A DNA stretch of 23,171 bases from Nitrospinota bacterium (lineage in GTDB: Bacteria > Nitrospinota > Nitrospinia > UBA9942): contig DNJG01000027.1 in the NCBI GenBank assembly GCA_003489165.1, positions 10,366-33,536 on the forward strand, written 5' to 3'. Position numbers and translations under genes: made by a program. The notes below the pieces were generated by a model that saw nothing but the letters and a program-made list of their open reading frames with translations, did no database searches and was not told where the DNA came from. Below are positions 1 through 5,128 of the stretch, one piece after another. Positions within the stretch are counted from its first letter, which is position 1. Each line of letters opens with the position of its first letter.

Positions 1-525
1 CTTAAGATAGATAGAGGCATTAACAACCCTCTTGATATAGCTACAGATTTAAACAATATCGGTGCCGCCTATAATTCATCCGGCTCACACGAAAAGGCAA
101 TTCCATATCTTGAAGATGCATTAAAAATATTCAGGAAACTCAACAAAATGGATAGCATTTCAGTTGGTCTAAACAACTTAGGCGAGGTTTACCGAACTCT
201 CAGAATTTATGAAAAGGCTCTTTCCCTTTATGAAGAGGCATTGAAGATAGACAGAGGTCTGAATCTCCCTCAGAATATTGCAATAAGGCTGAATAACATA
301 GGTGTTGTATATACCTCAATCAACCAATATGAGAAGGCACTTTACTGTTTTGAGGAGTCACTGAAGATAAGAAGAGAATTAAATATACCGCAGGATATAA
401 TCCAAAGCCTAAATAACATTGGCAGTGTTTATGAATCTCTTGGCCAGAGAGATAAGGCACTTTCCTGTTATGAAGAGTCTCTTAAGATAAGCAGGGAACT
501 TGATATTCCAAAAAATACAACTTGA
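1..525 (+). CDS. Tetratricopeptide-repeat protein, 3' part only
   Basis: The reading frame is open from the left edge, so the gene starts outside the window and only its last 174 residues are seen. It consists of 40-residue TPR units of the kinesin-light-chain/TPR_12 type, each with a pattern like LNNIGxVY...YEKALxxYEESLKIxRELNIPQ. Units begin at bases 49, 169, 289 and 409, exactly 120 bp apart. TPR arrays of this type are protein-interaction scaffolds, often in signalling or regulatory proteins. The partner domain (kinase, cyclase, CHAT protease or similar) would be upstream and cannot be told from here. The protein stops 11-12 residues after the last helix pair with no capping domain, so the C-terminus may be natural or slightly truncated. 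An internal ATG at 148 exists but is not the start, since the repeat pattern runs through it. The gene converges on the AbrB-like gene, 34 bp away. Confidence 0.9.
   Translation, partial: LKIDRGINNPLDIATDLNNIGAAYNSSGSHEKAIPYLEDALKIFRKLNKMDSISVGLNNLGEVYRTLRIYEKALSLYEEALKIDRGLNLPQNIAIRLNNIGVVYTSINQYEKALYCFEESLKIRRELNIPQDIIQSLNNIGSVYESLGQRDKALSCYEESLKISRELDIPKNTT
49..525 (+). repeat. Four tandem 120-bp coding repeats (TPR units)
   Basis: DNA-level direct repeats of exactly 120 bp start at 49, 169, 289 and 409. The best conserved parts encode LNNIG and EESLKI-type stretches. Conservation at DNA level as well as protein level suggests recent unit duplication, which makes copy number prone to change by slippage or recombination. 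Confidence 0.85.
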
Positions 526-559
526 GACTGCAGAAATAATCCTGTTTTGTCATTCTTCT

Positions 560-760
560 TTATGCCATTCTTTCGGCAGACGGCATATATCTCTTTACAA
601 TATCTTCTGACTCCGAGAGATGTGAGATTATGAGTAAATCTTTAGCCTTGTCAAGTTTAATATCAACAAGTGAACCTTGATGCAGGTTTAGATATTTTGC
701 ATACTCATCAGGAATCTGAACCCCCAATCCCTTTTCCAGTTTTACAATATTCTCTTTCAT
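560..760 (-). CDS. AbrB/MazE-family DNA-binding protein, orphan antitoxin-like
   Basis: This 66-residue protein begins with a SpoVT-AbrB swapped-hairpin signature (KLEKGLGVQIPDEYAKYL followed by a G-S/V-DIKLD turn), about residues 7-45. Such proteins are homodimeric DNA-binding antitoxins (MazE, VapB) or transition-state regulators. A strong ribosome binding site (GGAGGTG, 6-7 bases ahead of the ATG) supports the start at 760. Antitoxins of this class normally sit directly ahead of a MazF, PemK or PIN-domain toxin gene. Here the downstream 34 bases lead straight into the end of the convergent TPR gene, so no toxin is present. The C-terminal tail of about 20 residues is short but of usual antitoxin length. 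Function as an antitoxin is therefore inferred from the fold only; it could be a solitary regulator or a remnant. Confidence 0.75.
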   Translation of the reverse strand: MKENIVKLEKGLGVQIPDEYAKYLNLHQGSLVDIKLDKAKDLLIISHLSESEDIVKRYMPSAERMA

Positions 761-777
761 AATTTCACCTCCATAAA

Positions 778-858
778 AACAGTAAGAAGTAGGCAGTATG
801 CGGTATGCAGTAGAGATATTTTTTTACTGCTTACTCCTTACTACTTACTGCCTACTAA
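778..858. repeat. AGTAAG/GCAGTA-rich inverted repeat between two minus-strand genes
   Basis: The left arm (AGTAAGAAGTAGGCAGTATG and onward, from 781) and the right arm (to about 858) are built from degenerate 7-base units of the AGTAAGN/GCAGTAN kind in opposite orientation. They share AGTAGGCAGTA in inverted form around a T-rich centre (about 815-827). The element runs into the 3' end of the suhB-like gene, whose last residues (SRQ) and stop codon lie inside it. It could form a long imperfect hairpin and act as a transcription end or RNA stabiliser. Confidence 0.7.
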
Positions 859-1672
859 GTATTTCTATCATCTCCTTATGTATTAGTCCATTCGTTGCAA
901 GCATCTCACCTTTATAAATACTGAACTCACCGCCTTTGAAATCTGTTATCATACCGCCTGCCTCTTTTACAATAAGGCTTGATGCCGCCATATCCCACGG
1001 GTAAAGCTTCAATTCCCAGAACCCATCAAATCTACCTGCTGCCAGATAGCATAAATCAAGGACTGCCGAGCCGGGTCTTCTTATTGCCTGTGCCCTTACT
1101 GCAAAGTTGCAAAAATGATTAAGATTATTTTCTTTGCTATCTCTTATATCGTATGGAAAACCTGTAGCGAGGAGACTTTTATTAATATCAGCAATCTTTG
1201 AAACCCCTATCCTTTTCTCATTCAGATATGCCCCCTTCCCTTTTACACTTGTAAAAAGCTCATCAAGCATAGGATTATAAACAGCACCAGCAACAATCTC
1301 ACCGTCTATTTCCAATCCAATAGATGCACAGAAACATGGATAGCTATGGGCATAGTTGGTAGTCCCATCAAGAGGGTCAATTATCCATTTGTATTTTCCC
1401 TCCATCTGTCCCCCCTTTGTAAGGGGGGAATGTGAGGGGGGTAGACCTTTAACACTTCCCGCCTCCTCAGTCAATATCTCATGCTCAGGATAATCTCTTT
1501 TTATAATATCAATAATCGCCTTCTCACACTGATAATCAACCTCAGTTACAAGATTTATCTCCCCTTTATGCTCAATCTTAAAATTTTCCCCAAATCTCTC
1601 CCTCTGTATCCTCCCTGCCTCTTTCGCAGCCTCTATCGCAATTTTCAGAAAATTTTTAAGTTCAAGGAGCAT
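845..1672 (-). CDS. suhB: Inositol-1-monophosphatase family protein (SuhB-like)
   Basis: The 275-residue protein is a Mg2+-dependent, Li+-sensitive phosphatase of the IMPase/FBPase superfamily, probably cytoplasmic, hydrolysing myo-inositol-1-phosphate or related sugar phosphates. SuhB members can also act as ribosome-biogenesis and antitermination factors. Signature motifs are visible: the EILTEEAG metal-binding glutamate (about 66-72), WIIDPLDGTTNY (96-107, motif 1) and the YPWDMAASSLIVKEAGG motif 2 near residue 225. Between EEAG and WIID there are 23 residues where E. coli SuhB has 10. The excess (residues 78-88) is encoded by a palindromic repeat. No clear Shine-Dalgarno sequence precedes the ATG at 1672. 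The stop codon lies in a second repeat. It precedes the AbrB-like gene on the same strand by 84 bp. Substrate specificity cannot be judged. Confidence 0.92.
   Translation of the reverse strand: MLLELKNFLKIAIEAAKEAGRIQRERFGENFKIEHKGEINLVTEVDYQCEKAIIDIIKRDYPEHEILTEEAGSVKGLPPSHSPLTKGGQMEGKYKWIIDPLDGTTNYAHSYPCFCASIGLEIDGEIVAGAVYNPMLDELFTSVKGKGAYLNEKRIGVSKIADINKSLLATGFPYDIRDSKENNLNHFCNFAVRAQAIRRPGSAVLDLCYLAAGRFDGFWELKLYPWDMAASSLIVKEAGGMITDFKGGEFSIYKGEMLATNGLIHKEMIEILSRQ
1410..1442. repeat. Palindromic repeat inserted in frame in the suhB-like gene
   Basis: CCCCCCTT-TGT-AAGGGGGG (1410-1428) is a perfect 8-bp stem with a 3-base loop, followed by AATGTGAGGGGGGT. On the minus strand it reads as the peptide PPSHSPLTKGG. 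It falls in the variable loop just before the DPLDGTT motif, keeps frame, and accounts for the 13-residue excess over E. coli SuhB. Confidence 0.85.
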
Positions 1673-1978
1673 AATAAATCACACTTTATCTAACTTAGAC
1701 AATTATTATTCACAAAAACAAACATGCTCTTTGCCTTTGCAATAATCCCAAAAAATGCGTAAATAAAACCACAGAGCTCTGGTTAATTCATTATCAGGGA
1801 TGAAATCCTACATTTCAGCAATATAACAATAGCTATGACATTATTATACTGCATTTAATCCCTAACTTCCCACGATTTTAAAAGATTTCTCCTTGACTAT
1901 CTCACCTTTAATTTTTATAATCCATCATAATGTTGAATAAACATAAAAGACAATGTTATGTGTAAATAAAGGATACAA
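1673..1978. other. 306-base intergenic region with hairpins and a promoter
   Basis: This AT-rich gap lies between divergent genes. It holds a near-palindrome AACC-AC-AGAGCTCT-GGTT (1767-1784), a small hairpin TGAAAT-CCTAC-ATTTCA (1801-1817), a 7-bp inverted pair ACATTAT/ATAATGT (1838-1844, 1927-1933), and the promoter annotated separately. No ORF with a credible start was found. Confidence 0.6.
1893..1921 (+). promoter_or_regulatory. Sigma-70 promoter ahead of the NERD gene
   Basis: TTGACT (1893-1898), a 17-base spacer and a perfect TATAAT (1916-1921). Transcription would start near 1928, giving a leader of about 50 bases before the ATG at 1979. The promoter lies just outside the inferred cassette boundary at 1955/1956. 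Confidence 0.8.
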
Positions 1979-2841
1979 ATGGACCCCTTCGCTATAGTCA
2001 TTCAAATGATAGGCAAGCTATGGTTTTTGATTCCTCTTGCAATATTAGTGGCTGTAGTAAAAACTCCATGGTTCAAAGGGATATTTGGGGAATTTATAAT
2101 AAACACAAGTGCCAAGCTGTTTTTGGACAAAGACCAATATCATCTCATTAAAAACGTAACTCTTCCCACCGAAGATGGCAGTACTCAAATTGATCACATA
2201 ATCGTTTCAAGATATGGTGTTTTTGTCGTTGAAACCAAAAACATGAAAGGCTGGATATTCGGGGAACCTAACCAAAAAACATGGACACAAAAAATATATA
2301 AACATACGAGCAAATTCCAGAACCCTCTCCACCAGAACTATAAACATACCAAAACGCTTGAGTATTTATTGGGGCTCACTGACCAACAAATTCATTCCGT
2401 CATAGTTTTTATCGGTGATGGCACATTCAAAACGGATATGCCTGAAAATGTCACATACGGCGGTGGGTATCTCCGCTACATAAAATCAAAGACAGAACCA
2501 GTGCTATCGGAATCAGAAGTTAATGAAATTACGAGCAAGATTGAAAGCGGAAGGTTAACACCATCTTTCAAAACAAACCGAGAACATGTGGCACATGTCA
2601 GAAATATTATCGCAGAAAAAGAAACCAATAATGCCATGGTATGTCCGAAATGTGGTAGTTCAATGGTGGTTAGAGAAACAAAGAAAGGTCAGAATATAGG
2701 AAAGAAGTTTTGGGGATGTTCTGGTTTCCCAAAATGCAGATATGTAACTGAAATCACATAACAATCGGCTTAACCTGACTGCGAGAACGGCGGCGGCGCT
2801 GACGCGGCAAGTTCAGGTGGCGCAGCAGGTTAGCCGTAGCG
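1956..2841 (+). mobile_element. Putative integron gene cassette (NERD ORF plus attC-like site)
   Basis: The right end is the cleavage point G|TT inside the attC-like site (2841/2842). The left boundary is inferred at the GTTATG at 1955-1960, 23 bases ahead of the start codon, as is usual for cassettes that begin with TT from their own attC. GTTATGT on the left resembles GTTATCT on the right. The ORF stop TAA is part of the attC's TAAC, the compact arrangement typical of cassettes. No integrase gene is in the window, so this would be a single attC site lacking an integrase. The left boundary is much less certain than the right. Confidence 0.5.
1979..2761 (+). CDS. NERD-domain protein with N-terminal membrane helix and C-terminal topoisomerase-type zinc finger
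   Basis: The 260-residue protein has three parts. A hydrophobic segment lies at about residues 12-27 (GKLWFLIPLAILVAVV), probably a membrane anchor. A NERD (nuclease-related) domain covers about 35-150, with the restriction-endonuclease-like core TQIDHIIVS followed by GVFVVETKN. A C4 zinc finger of the type found at the C-terminus of bacterial topoisomerase I covers about 221-258 (CPKCGSSM ... FWGCSGFPKCRY). NERD proteins are predicted nucleases or DNA-processing factors; activity is rarely shown. The start is supported by AAAGGA five bases before the ATG and by the promoter at 1893-1921. The stop overlaps the attC-like site, so the gene is probably a mobile cassette passenger. A defence or DNA-uptake role is possible but not shown by the sequence. 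Confidence 0.88.
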   Translation: MDPFAIVIQMIGKLWFLIPLAILVAVVKTPWFKGIFGEFIINTSAKLFLDKDQYHLIKNVTLPTEDGSTQIDHIIVSRYGVFVVETKNMKGWIFGEPNQKTWTQKIYKHTSKFQNPLHQNYKHTKTLEYLLGLTDQQIHSVIVFIGDGTFKTDMPENVTYGGGYLRYIKSKTEPVLSESEVNEITSKIESGRLTPSFKTNREHVAHVRNIIAEKETNNAMVCPKCGSSMVVRETKKGQNIGKKFWGCSGFPKCRYVTEIT

Positions 2842-2844
2842 TTA
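2759..2844 (+). other. attC-like integron recombination site
   Basis: This G+C-rich 86-base element in AT-rich surroundings starts with TAAC (2759-2762) and ends with GTTA (2841-2844). Inner arms pair as CGGCT/AGCCG (2766-2770 with 2832-2836), AACCTG/CAGGTT (2772-2777 with 2826-2831) and CTGCG/CGCAG (2779-2783 with 2821-2825). T2771 and A2778 are left as single extrahelical bases on one arm. Unpaired spacers AAT and TAGC separate the outer from the inner pairs, and GAAC/GTTC (2785-2788, 2811-2814) plus a 22-base loop close the top. Outer TAAC/GTTA boxes, an unpaired central spacer, two bulged bases on one arm and a variable terminal structure are the known attC hallmarks. The 7-base R' box GTTATCT departs from GTTRRRY. 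Confidence 0.7.
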
Positions 2845-2909
2845 TCTTAAAAAATCTATTAAAATGATACTATTATAAAAAGAATAAACATAAATAATGG
2901 AGGGGAAAA

Positions 2910-3140
2910 ATGGCAGTTTTACTGAAAAAAATGACGAATGATGCATTATCTCTACCCAAAAAAGAGCGTGCTAAGCTTGCTCATGAGCTAATAGTAAGCC
3001 TTGACGAACATCTTGATTCCGATGTTAGTGATGCATGGGAGAAGGAAATTTGTAGAAGGGTAAAAGAAATTAAAGATGGAACTGCAAAAGGACGGCCTGC
3101 GGAACAAGTACTATCAGAAATAAAAGCAAAATATAAATGA
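2910..3140 (+). CDS. Antitoxin of the addiction-module component family (RelB/StbD-like)
   Basis: This 76-residue acidic, helical protein fits the short 'putative addiction module component' family (Unstab_antitox type). An N-terminal part LSLPKKERAKLAHELIVSLDE is followed by a C-terminal toxin-binding stretch with WEKEICRRVKEIKDG. A strong GGAGGGG ribosome binding site lies 4 bases before the ATG. The stop overlaps the toxin start by an ATGA, the typical translational coupling of type II modules. Such antitoxins are labile, bind and neutralise the partner, and repress their own promoter. The upstream region (2845-2905) is very AT-rich and probably contains the promoter (TATTATAA at 2871-2878) but has no clear -35. 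The module begins 66 bases after the attC-like site. Confidence 0.85.
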   Translation: MAVLLKKMTNDALSLPKKERAKLAHELIVSLDEHLDSDVSDAWEKEICRRVKEIKDGTAKGRPAEQVLSEIKAKYK

Positions 3141-3433
3141 AGAAGATTATTATTCATGAAGATGCAGAGAAGGAGCTATGGCATGCGACTGATTATTATG
3201 AAGATAAAGTGGTTGGACTTGGCTTAGATTTTGAAAATGAAATACAAAAAGCGCTAATTTCAATACAAGAAAATCCCAAAAGATATATAGAAACTGAATA
3301 TAGAGTTAGAAAATATTTGCTTCAAAAATTCCCTTATTTTGTTTATTACATTGAATTTGAGGAATATATTTGGATAGTGGCTTTCGCACATACAAGTAGA
3401 AAGCCTTTTTACTGGGAAAAACGAATATATTAG
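3137..3433 (+). CDS. RelE/ParE-family toxin
   Basis: The 98-residue basic protein has the RelE/ParE pattern: an N-terminal helical pair (HEDAEKELWHATDYYEDKVVGLG), then FENEIQKALISIQENPKRY, then a beta-rich half RVRKYLLQKFPYFVYYIEFEEYIWIVAFAHTSRKPFYW. Members are either ribosome-dependent mRNA interferases (RelE branch) or gyrase poisons (ParE branch). The sequence looks closer to ParE/StbE-type proteins, but the mechanism cannot be settled from sequence alone. Start and stop are intact and the length is normal, so it is likely functional. Its start overlaps the antitoxin stop by 4 bases. No attC-like structure follows the stop; the next gene is convergent, with its stop 9 bases downstream. 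Confidence 0.88.
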   Translation: MKKIIIHEDAEKELWHATDYYEDKVVGLGLDFENEIQKALISIQENPKRYIETEYRVRKYLLQKFPYFVYYIEFEEYIWIVAFAHTSRKPFYWEKRIY

Positions 3434-3441
3434 GTTGTATT

Positions 3442-3852
3442 TTAATTTTTTTCTTCCACTACCCTTATAGTCATCATCATGTTGAAGACAAAGATTATTA
3501 CTGAGATTAGCTCTATATATGCGGAATATAGGAGGTGTTGCCCATATTCCAGTTTTCCATGTCCTACAAATCCGAAATACAATACCATCCCCCATACACC
3601 TATGTTTGCTACATAGAAATGAACCCATCCAAGTTTCTTACTATACAGCGGTCTCCCGCTGTGTTTTGGCACTACATGATAGAGAACTCCATATAATGTC
3701 ATACTCACCCAGCCGAGCAGATTAAGATGTGCATGACCGGGGATATATGTCCTTGTCCACCAGGGCCATGTGAGCATCAATACACCCATACTTGCCGCTA
3801 CAATAAAATATATCAATGCCATTCTTATAAACCATACTGAAATCCTATTCAT
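3442..3852 (-). CDS. Small 4-TM heme-copper-oxidase subunit I-like membrane protein
   Basis: The 136-residue integral membrane protein has four predicted helices, at about residues 9-28, 40-63, 76-96 and 106-127. The second begins PGHAHLNLLGWVSMTLYGVLYHVVP, which resembles the histidine-containing helices of cbb3-type/NorB-like oxidase subunit I. Full subunit I proteins have 12 or more helices, so this is a single-module relative or a partial derivative. The family is usually annotated loosely as cytochrome c oxidase subunit I-like. The conserved histidines (GHAH, YHVV) could bind heme, but this is inference. It follows mnmA on the same strand after 47 bases. Its ribosome binding site, GAGGGGG, is provided by a palindromic repeat. 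The high start-proximal hydrophobicity suggests no cleaved signal peptide. Confidence 0.65.
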   Translation of the reverse strand: MNRISVWFIRMALIYFIVAASMGVLMLTWPWWTRTYIPGHAHLNLLGWVSMTLYGVLYHVVPKHSGRPLYSKKLGWVHFYVANIGVWGMVLYFGFVGHGKLEYGQHLLYSAYIELISVIIFVFNMMMTIRVVEEKN

Positions 3853-3856
3853 TTAT

Positions 3857-3891
3857 CCCCCTCACCCTACCCTCTCCCCATAGGGGAGAGG
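3857..3891. repeat. CCTCTCCCC-ATA-GGGGAGAGG palindromic repeat
   Basis: A perfect 9-bp stem (3871-3879 with 3883-3891) with an ATA loop, extended on one side by CCCCCTCACCCTAC (3857-3870). It fills the gap between the mnmA stop (3900) and the start of the next minus-strand gene (3852). The extension reads GGTGAGGGGG on the minus strand, acting as that gene's Shine-Dalgarno sequence. Confidence 0.85.
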
Positions 3892-3899
3892 AGAAATTG

Positions 3900-5000
3900 T
3901 TAGATTACCTCCTTTATCCAACCACCTCCGATTAGTGTATCTTCAAGATAAAACACTGCTGCCTGTCCGGGTGTTATTGCCCTCTGAGGCTCATCATAAA
4001 TTACCTTTACAGTATTGTTATTAGTCAAATTAATCTCTGCCTCTGAGGCATTATGTCTGTATCTTATCTGGACTAACGCCCTCATAGAAGTGATGAGTTG
4101 AGGGATTGACCAGTTTACATTTTCAACTATAAACTCCCTTTTTACTACACTATCACTCTCACCTACAATCAGGCGGTTGTTCTCTAAATCAATTTCACTT
4201 ACATATAAAGGTCTCTCATAGCTTATCCCAAGCCCCTTTCTCTGCCCGATAGTATAAAATGGAAGTCCTCTATGCCTTCCTATTACCTCGCCATCTGTTG
4301 TCACTACCTCCCCTTCTTCTATCCTATATTCATCAACCCTCTTTCTTATGAAATCTTCGTAGTTATTGTCAGGGACAAAACATATCTCCTGACTCTCCTC
4401 TTTTTCAGCAACATTTAGACCAAAGGATTTTGCCATTTTTCTGATATCTGACTTTGTGTAATCTCCAAGTGGGAAGATAGCCCTCTTTAACTGCTCCTGA
4501 CTTAAATTAAATAAAAAATAGCTCTGGTCTTTGCTTCTGTCCACTCCCCTCTTTATAAAATATCTGCCCTCCTTTTCCACAACCTTTGCATAGTGTCCTG
4601 TTGCAACCTTTGATGCCCCGATTTTTATTGCATAGTTAAGAAGCATATCAAACTTTAATCTCTGATTACATGGCACACATGGATTCGGTGTCCGCCCCCT
4701 CATGTATTCAGAGACAAAATAGTCAACTACATCCCTTTTAAACTCCTTCTCAAGATTTAAAACATAAAATGGAATACCGAGCTTTTCAGCCACTCTTCTC
4801 GCATCATTTATATCGTCCAGAGAACAGCATGTCCCAAATTTATCTGACCCTTCGGCTCCGCTCAGGGCATGGCTTTCTGCAGAATAATCCCATATCTGCA
4901 TGGATATGCCTATTACATCATATCCTTCATCCTTTAAAATAGCGGCAGCAACAGAGCTATCCACACCACCGCTCATTGCAATAACAACCCTTTCTTTCAT
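3900..5000 (-). CDS. mnmA: tRNA-specific 2-thiouridylase MnmA
   Basis: MnmA activates C2 of the wobble uridine in Lys, Glu and Gln tRNAs with ATP and inserts sulfur. Visible motifs (numbering from the ATG at 5000) are the PP-loop SGGVDSS at 10-16, catalytic cysteines at about 108 (GRTPNPCVPC) and 207 (SQEICFVPD), the RGVDRSKDQSYFLF segment, and the IGQRKGLG/PGQAAVFY C-terminal domain. The protein is 366 residues from this start, normal for the family. An in-frame ATG at 5039 adds 13 residues; it is disfavoured because the family starts near KERVVIAMSGG and a promoter-like element lies between the two ATGs. Neither has a Shine-Dalgarno sequence. Residues 45-52 (ALSGAEGS) come from an inserted palindromic repeat ahead of the FGTCCSLDD motif. 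The gene precedes the 4-TM oxidase-like gene. Confidence 0.95.
   Translation of the reverse strand: MKERVVIAMSGGVDSSVAAAILKDEGYDVIGISMQIWDYSAESHALSGAEGSDKFGTCCSLDDINDARRVAEKLGIPFYVLNLEKEFKRDVVDYFVSEYMRGRTPNPCVPCNQRLKFDMLLNYAIKIGASKVATGHYAKVVEKEGRYFIKRGVDRSKDQSYFLFNLSQEQLKRAIFPLGDYTKSDIRKMAKSFGLNVAEKEESQEICFVPDNNYEDFIRKRVDEYRIEEGEVVTTDGEVIGRHRGLPFYTIGQRKGLGISYERPLYVSEIDLENNRLIVGESDSVVKREFIVENVNWSIPQLITSMRALVQIRYRHNASEAEINLTNNNTVKVIYDEPQRAITPGQAAVFYLEDTLIGGGWIKEVI
4848..4867. repeat. CCCTTCGGCTCCGCTCAGGG repeat inserted in frame in mnmA
   Basis: This imperfect palindrome (CCCT...AGGG ends, inner G/C matches) belongs to the widely dispersed CCCTTCG-N-GCTCAGGG class. Read on the minus strand it encodes ALSGAEGS. 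It sits between DYS and DKFGTCCSLDD, a loop that is short in other MnmA proteins, and preserves the frame. Confidence 0.75.
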
Positions 5001-5007
5001 AAATTTA

Positions 5008-5036
5008 ATATTATCATAACACTTTATATAGTTAAA
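5008..5036 (-). promoter_or_regulatory. Possible mnmA promoter, leaderless arrangement
   Basis: Minus strand: TTTAAC (5036-5031), 17-base spacer, TAATAT (5013-5008), then 7 bases to the ATG at 5000. The -35 matches only half of the consensus. If used, transcription would start at or within a base or two of the start codon, which would fit the lack of a ribosome binding site. Confidence 0.45.
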
Positions 5037-5056
5037 CATTTTTGAACTTAATCAGC

Positions 5057-5085
5057 TTCCATTACCCCTATCACCATGATATAAT
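5057..5085 (+). promoter_or_regulatory. Probable promoter of the MscS-type channel gene
   Basis: Perfect TATAAT at 5080-5085 with a weak TTCCAT at 5057-5062 (17-base spacer). The start near 5092 would exclude the TTG at 5042 as the initiation codon and favour the ATG at 5129. Confidence 0.5.
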
Positions 5086-5128
5086 TGCAATATTTTTGAA
5101 AGGGATAGATTTTTATAGGAATAAGCAA

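Noticed and set aside
1824..1958. A second, upstream attC-like site between TAAC (1824-1827) and GTTA (1955-1958), with ACATTAT/ATAATGT inside
   Set aside because: The arms are asymmetric, very AT-rich and only one 7-bp pair matches; no ordered bulges or closing stem as in the site at 2759-2844.
5042..5128. TTG start giving a 29-residue longer MscS-type protein
   Set aside because: It lies upstream of the TATAAT at 5080 and has no ribosome binding site; the ATG at 5129 has both a leader and AGGA.
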